Of a stretch of 5,491 bases of DNA, positions 1-5,491 are shown piece by piece. A program made the translations under genes and the position numbers. The notes beneath the pieces are model-generated. The model was not told the DNA's origin. It made no database searches and worked only from the letters and a program-made list of their open reading frames with translations. The number at the start of each line of letters is the position of its first letter. Within the stretch, counting starts at the first letter, position 1. Source of the stretch: Deltaproteobacteria bacterium (GTDB lineage Bacteria > Desulfobacterota > Binatia > DP-6); assembly GCA_005879205.1 (NCBI GenBank), contig VBLD01000041.1, forward strand, positions 1 to 5,491. The letters run 5' to 3'.

Positions 1-643
1 CGGTGTGCTCATGGAGAGCGGGGACGCCGAGACGCTTCGCATGGTCGCGACCGATGGCCACCGGCTCGCCAAGATCGACCGCCGTGTACCGGGTGCCAGG
101 CTCGAGCGAGGGGTCATCATGCCGCGCAAGGGACTGGTCGAGGCGCGCAAGTTGCTGGAGGAGGTCGACCAGGGCGAGGTGACACTCCTCGTGTCGGCCA
201 AGGATGTGCGCGTGAGCACGCCGACCGTGTCGTTCTTCATGCGGCTCGTGGAAGGGGAGTTCCCGGACTACCGGCAGGTCATCCCGAATACCGTTCGTGC
301 CAGGGCTCGCTTCAATCGCAACGACTTGCTCGCCGCGTTACGGCGTATCTCGCTCCTCGCGAGCGAGCGCTCCCACGGGGTGAAGCTGCACCTCGAGAAG
401 GGCCGCCTCGAGGCGTCTGCGAGCAATCCCGACCAGGGCGAGGCGTCCGAGGACATCGAGATCTCGTATGGCGGGGAGCCGCTCACCGTGGGGTTCAACG
501 CGCGGTATCTGATCGAGGTGCTGGGGGCGCATGCCGAGGGTGAGGTCATGGAGCTCGGCCTCACGGACGAGGTTGGACCGGGCACGGTGACCGGGGCGAG
601 TGACCCTGATTACACCTACGTCGTGATGCCCATGCGCCTCTAG
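1..643 (+). CDS. dnaN: DNA polymerase III beta subunit (sliding clamp), 5'-truncated
   Basis: This is the C-terminal 213 residues of the ring-shaped clamp that encircles DNA and tethers the replicative polymerase. The gene is open at the left edge: the first full codon is at 2, and by alignment from memory with E. coli DnaN (366 aa) about 154 residues lie outside the window. The GTG at 5 is therefore an internal valine, not a start. Counting from the codon at 2, the visible hallmarks are VATDGHRLA (residues 15-23), PRKG, FPDY (87-90) and the C-terminal YVVMPMRL (206-213). In E. coli the equivalents of H20, L22, P88 and M209-P210-M211 line the pocket that binds clamp-binding peptides, and all are kept here. 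Residues up to about 99 are the rest of domain II and the remainder is domain III. It ends in TAG at 641-643. Identification is very secure. No internal stop or frameshift is seen. Confidence 0.97.
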   Translation, partial: GVLMESGDAETLRMVATDGHRLAKIDRRVPGARLERGVIMPRKGLVEARKLLEEVDQGEVTLLVSAKDVRVSTPTVSFFMRLVEGEFPDYRQVIPNTVRARARFNRNDLLAALRRISLLASERSHGVKLHLEKGRLEASASNPDQGEASEDIEISYGGEPLTVGFNARYLIEVLGAHAEGEVMELGLTDEVGPGTVTGASDPDYTYVVMPMRL

Positions 644-652
644 TTGGAGGCG
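635..652 (+). terminator. Small hairpin across the dnaN stop codon (doubtful terminator)
   Basis: CGCCTC (635-640) and GAGGCG (647-652) form a perfect 6-bp GC-rich stem with the 6-base loop TAGTTG, which contains the dnaN stop codon. Two G-T wobble pairs could extend it by two positions (633-634 with 653-654). No T-run follows directly; the nearest is TTTT at 678-681, about 25 bases on. It is therefore not a canonical intrinsic terminator. It could attenuate read-through, protect the dnaN mRNA end, or be chance. Confidence 0.25.
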
Positions 653-766
653 TGCCCGTGGTACCGTTCAGGAGCTGTTTTACGCCTTCCGGATGCGCTT
701 CGTAAGTATCTGAAATACCGGACGTTTTGTGACCAGTCTACGATGGCGCGGGGAGCTGCGGCGAGA

Positions 767-772
767 TACAAT
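767..772 (+). promoter_or_regulatory. Possible -10 element for gyrB-gyrA
   Basis: TACAAT matches the sigma-70 -10 consensus TATAAT at 5 of 6 positions and lies in the dnaN-gyrB spacer. It would give a transcript starting near 779 with a leader of about 26 bases before the gyrB ATG at 806. Against it, the hexamer 17 bases upstream (TGGCGC, 744-749) is a poor -35 and there is no TG extended -10. A promoter somewhere in this spacer is likely because the gap after dnaN is long, but this exact site is a weak guess. Confidence 0.22.
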
Positions 773-805
773 GACCCCGCTCACTGAAACTGTTTTCTGG
801 GGTCG

Positions 806-3232
806 ATGAGTACAGCGGATACGACGTCCGAATCGCGCTATGGCGCCGAGAACATCAAAGTTCTCGAGGGGCTCGAGGCCGTACGCAAGCGCCCCGGCAT
901 GTACATCGGCGACACGAGCGAACGAGGTCTACATCACCTCGTCTTCGAGGTCGTCGACAACTCCGTCGATGAGGCACTCGCCGGAGAGTGCACGCGCATC
1001 GCCGTCACCATCCACATCGACTCGAGCGTGACAGTGGACGACGACGGTCGCGGCATCCCGGTGGAGTTGCATCCCACCGAAGGCGTCTCTGCGGCGCAGG
1101 TGGTGATGACGAAGCTTCACGCCGGCGGCAAGTTCGACAAGGGCGCGTACAAGGTTTCCGGGGGACTGCACGGCGTCGGCGTGTCGGTGGTCAACGCGCT
1201 CTCCGAAACGCTCGAGATGGAGGTGCGCCGCGGCGGCAAGGTGTACGCCCAGCGCTACCGTCGGGGCGACCCCGAGGCTCCGGTCGAGGAGACCGGGGTC
1301 ACGGACCAGCGCGGAACCAGGGTCACTTTCAAGCCGGACCCCCTGATCTTCGAGACCCTGGACTTCAGCTTCGACATCCTTTCCCAGCGTCTCCGCGAGC
1401 TGGCCTTCCTGAACCGGGGTCTGCGCATCACCATCGACGACGAGCGCGACCAGAAATCGCACGAGTTCCTGTACGAAGGGGGGATCGTCTCGTTCGTCCA
1501 GAACCTCAACAAGGCGAAGACGCCTATTCATCCCGACGTCGTCTACCTGCACGGCACGCGCGACGGCCTCGAGATCGAGATCGCCCTCCAGTGGAACGAA
1601 GGCTACACCGAAAGCGTGTACGCCTTCGCCAACAACATCAACACGATCGAAGGCGGGACTCATCTGGTCGGTTTCAAGTCGGCCCTCACCCGTACGATCA
1701 ACGCCTACGCCGTGAACAACGGGCTCCTCAAGAACGACGAGGCGCTGCAGGGCGAGGACATGCGGGAGGGGCTGACCGCAGTGATCAGCGTGAAGGTGCC
1801 CGAGCCGCAGTTCGAGGGGCAGACCAAGACCAAACTCGGCAACAGCGAGGTGAAGGGGATCGTCGAGGCGCTCGTCAACGACCGCCTCGCCGTCTACCTG
1901 GAGGAGCACCCGGCTGATGCCAAGCGGATCGCGCTGAAGGCGCTGGAGGCGGCGCGCGTGCGCGAGGCCACGCGCAAGGCCAAGGAGCTCGCGCGACGGA
2001 AGGGAGCGCTCGACGGCGGCTCGCTCCCAGGCAAGCTCGCTGACTGCCAGGAGCGGGATCCGGTGCTGTCGGAGCTCTTCGTAGTGGAGGGTGACTCCGC
2101 CGGAGGCTCGGCCAAGCAGGGCCGGGACCGCAAGAACCAGGCAATTCTGCCGCTGCGCGGCAAGATCCTGAACGTCGAGAAGGCCCGCTTCGACAAGATG
2201 TTGTCATCGCAAGAGATTAAACTTCTTATCACCGCGCTCGGCGCCGGGATAGGCAAGGACGACCAGGACATCACGAAGCTCCGCTATCACACGGTCATCC
2301 TGATGTGCGACGCCGACGTCGACGGCGCGCACATCCGCACCCTGCTTCTCACCTTCTTCTACCGCCACTACCAGAAGATCCTCGAGGGGGGGCATCTCTT
2401 CATCGCTCAGCCGCCGCTCTACCGCGTCAAGCGCGGACGGGCCCAGCAGTACCTGAAGGATGAAGCCGGGCTCGAGGACTATCTGATCGAGCTCGGCGCG
2501 GAGGATCTCGGGCTCCGCGGCGAGGGTGGTCCCCCGGTGACCGGGACGCCGCTCAAGCAGGTGGTGAAGAAGGCGATCCGCCTCCAGAAGGTGCTCGATA
2601 TCCTCGACCGCAAGGGGCGCAACCGCCACGTCCTGACCGCACTCGCTCGTCAGACCACGATGGACGCTGCTGCCCTCGGCGACGAGGGGCGCCTTCGCCA
2701 GGTGGTCGCCGCGGCGGAGGCGTATCTCAACGTGGCGGCGCCGGAGATCATGCCCGTCAGCTTCTCGTTCGAGGAGGACCGCGAGCATGCCTGTCTCAAG
2801 CTGGTGGCCGCGACGCGCGCCAACGGCACCGCGCACCGCAACGTCATCGACCGCGAGCTCTGCTTGACGGCCGAGTTCGAGGAGGTCCGCCGGCTCGCGC
2901 GCGATCTCACCGCGGTCGGCGAGCCGCCCTTCATCCTCACCGTCGGGGAGAAGGTGGAGCAGGTTCCGAACCTCCAGCAGGCCGTGGCCCGCATCATGGC
3001 GCAGGCGCGCAAGGGGCTCGAGATCCAGCGCTACAAGGGCCTCGGGGAGATGAACCCGGGGCAGCTCTGGGAGACGACGATGAACCCGGCGACGCGCACC
3101 CTCCTGCAGGTGAAGATCGAGGATGCGGTCGAGGCGGACATTATCTTCTCGACGCTCATGGGCGACGAGGTGGAACCGCGGCGCAAGTTCATCGAGGAGA
3201 ACGCGCTGAACGCGCGTAACCTGGACATCTAA
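806..3232 (+). CDS. gyrB: DNA gyrase subunit B (ATPase and Toprim subunit)
   Basis: GyrB hydrolyses ATP and contributes the metal-binding Toprim site to the A2B2 gyrase that introduces negative supercoils. In the GHKL ATPase domain (about 1-230), Y12, catalytic E48 and N52 (EVVDN), D79 in DDGRGIP (79-85), the glycine-rich lid GGLHGVGVS (119-127), R142 and T171 match E. coli Y5, E42, N46, D73, R136 and T165. The transducer domain carries QTK with Q339 and K341. The Toprim domain has EGDSAGGSAKQG from E428 and CDADVDGAH with D502, D504 and D506. The tail has QRYKGLGEMNP (741-751). At 808 aa it is the long Gram-negative type: residues about 556-735 are the proteobacterial insertion. The ATG at 806 is well supported because an in-frame TGA lies at 785-787; the only other candidate is CTG at 797. 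The only purine-rich stretch, GGGG at 799-802, is just 3 bases from ATG, so the SD is poor. gyrA follows after 22 bases. All key catalytic residues are intact. Confidence 0.98.
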   Translation: MSTADTTSESRYGAENIKVLEGLEAVRKRPGMYIGDTSERGLHHLVFEVVDNSVDEALAGECTRIAVTIHIDSSVTVDDDGRGIPVELHPTEGVSAAQVVMTKLHAGGKFDKGAYKVSGGLHGVGVSVVNALSETLEMEVRRGGKVYAQRYRRGDPEAPVEETGVTDQRGTRVTFKPDPLIFETLDFSFDILSQRLRELAFLNRGLRITIDDERDQKSHEFLYEGGIVSFVQNLNKAKTPIHPDVVYLHGTRDGLEIEIALQWNEGYTESVYAFANNINTIEGGTHLVGFKSALTRTINAYAVNNGLLKNDEALQGEDMREGLTAVISVKVPEPQFEGQTKTKLGNSEVKGIVEALVNDRLAVYLEEHPADAKRIALKALEAARVREATRKAKELARRKGALDGGSLPGKLADCQERDPVLSELFVVEGDSAGGSAKQGRDRKNQAILPLRGKILNVEKARFDKMLSSQEIKLLITALGAGIGKDDQDITKLRYHTVILMCDADVDGAHIRTLLLTFFYRHYQKILEGGHLFIAQPPLYRVKRGRAQQYLKDEAGLEDYLIELGAEDLGLRGEGGPPVTGTPLKQVVKKAIRLQKVLDILDRKGRNRHVLTALARQTTMDAAALGDEGRLRQVVAAAEAYLNVAAPEIMPVSFSFEEDREHACLKLVAATRANGTAHRNVIDRELCLTAEFEEVRRLARDLTAVGEPPFILTVGEKVEQVPNLQQAVARIMAQARKGLEIQRYKGLGEMNPGQLWETTMNPATRTLLQVKIEDAVEADIIFSTLMGDEVEPRRKFIEENALNARNLDI

Positions 3233-3254
3233 GGTCGCGCTGGGCTGAGTAGCG

Positions 3255-5491
<2,237 letters not shown>

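Noticed and set aside
652..705. 17-codon GTG frame after dnaN as a recF remnant
   Set aside because: The peptide has only a loose FR resemblance to the RecF N-terminus, no Walker motif follows, and it is too short to judge.
744..759. Sigma-54-like TGGCGCGGGGAGCTGC before gyrB
   Set aside because: The GG (745-746) and GC (758-759) doublets are one base further apart than the strict -24/-12 spacing allows, and the -12 half is poor.
675..796. Repeated CTGTTTT (675-681 and 790-796) as an operator pair
   Set aside because: Two short copies 115 bases apart in an AT-richer spacer are easily chance, and no symmetric operator is formed.
644..805. Replication origin or DnaA boxes in the spacer
   Set aside because: I found no TTATNCACA-type box or AT-rich unwinding element here. 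The origin, if nearby, is more likely upstream of dnaA, outside the window.
988..1917. 309-codon plus-strand frame inside gyrB
   Set aside because: It is an out-of-frame reading of gyrB, dominated by R, G, P and A, with no motif.

Overview
The window is a housekeeping segment of a bacterial chromosome, the kind of locus usually found beside the replication origin. Everything is on the + strand: the 3' part of dnaN (DNA polymerase III sliding clamp), a complete gyrB (DNA gyrase ATPase subunit, 808 residues), and gyrA (DNA gyrase breakage-reunion subunit), which runs off the right edge after 745 complete codons. The DNA is visibly GC-rich, with mostly G or C at third codon positions.

The host is probably a Gram-negative, GC-rich bacterium of the deltaproteobacterial grade (Myxococcota, Desulfobacterota, Binatota or similar). 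The GyrB has the long insertion in its C-terminal half that is typical of proteobacterial GyrB and absent from the ~640-residue Gram-positive form. The GyrA lacks the extra segment that gammaproteobacteria such as E. coli carry in the coiled-coil region. This placement is inferred from remembered family features, not from a search.

Layout: 1-643 dnaN (5' end missing); 644-805 a 162-base spacer, less GC-rich than its surroundings, with a weak promoter-like element and no recF; 806-3232 gyrB; 3233-3254 a 22-base spacer; 3255-5491 gyrA (3' end missing). gyrB and gyrA are almost certainly co-transcribed and supply the A2B2 gyrase that introduces negative supercoils, while the clamp tethers the replicative polymerase. 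The classic order dnaA-dnaN-recF-gyrB-gyrA is therefore present without recF.

I found no mobile element, CRISPR array, RNA gene or unknown protein-coding gene, and no evidence of a new biological system. The points worth a second look are modest: the missing recF, an AT-rich rare-codon patch inside gyrB that also resembles a promoter, non-standard residues near the GyrA catalytic tyrosine, and weak ribosome binding sites ahead of both gyrase genes.
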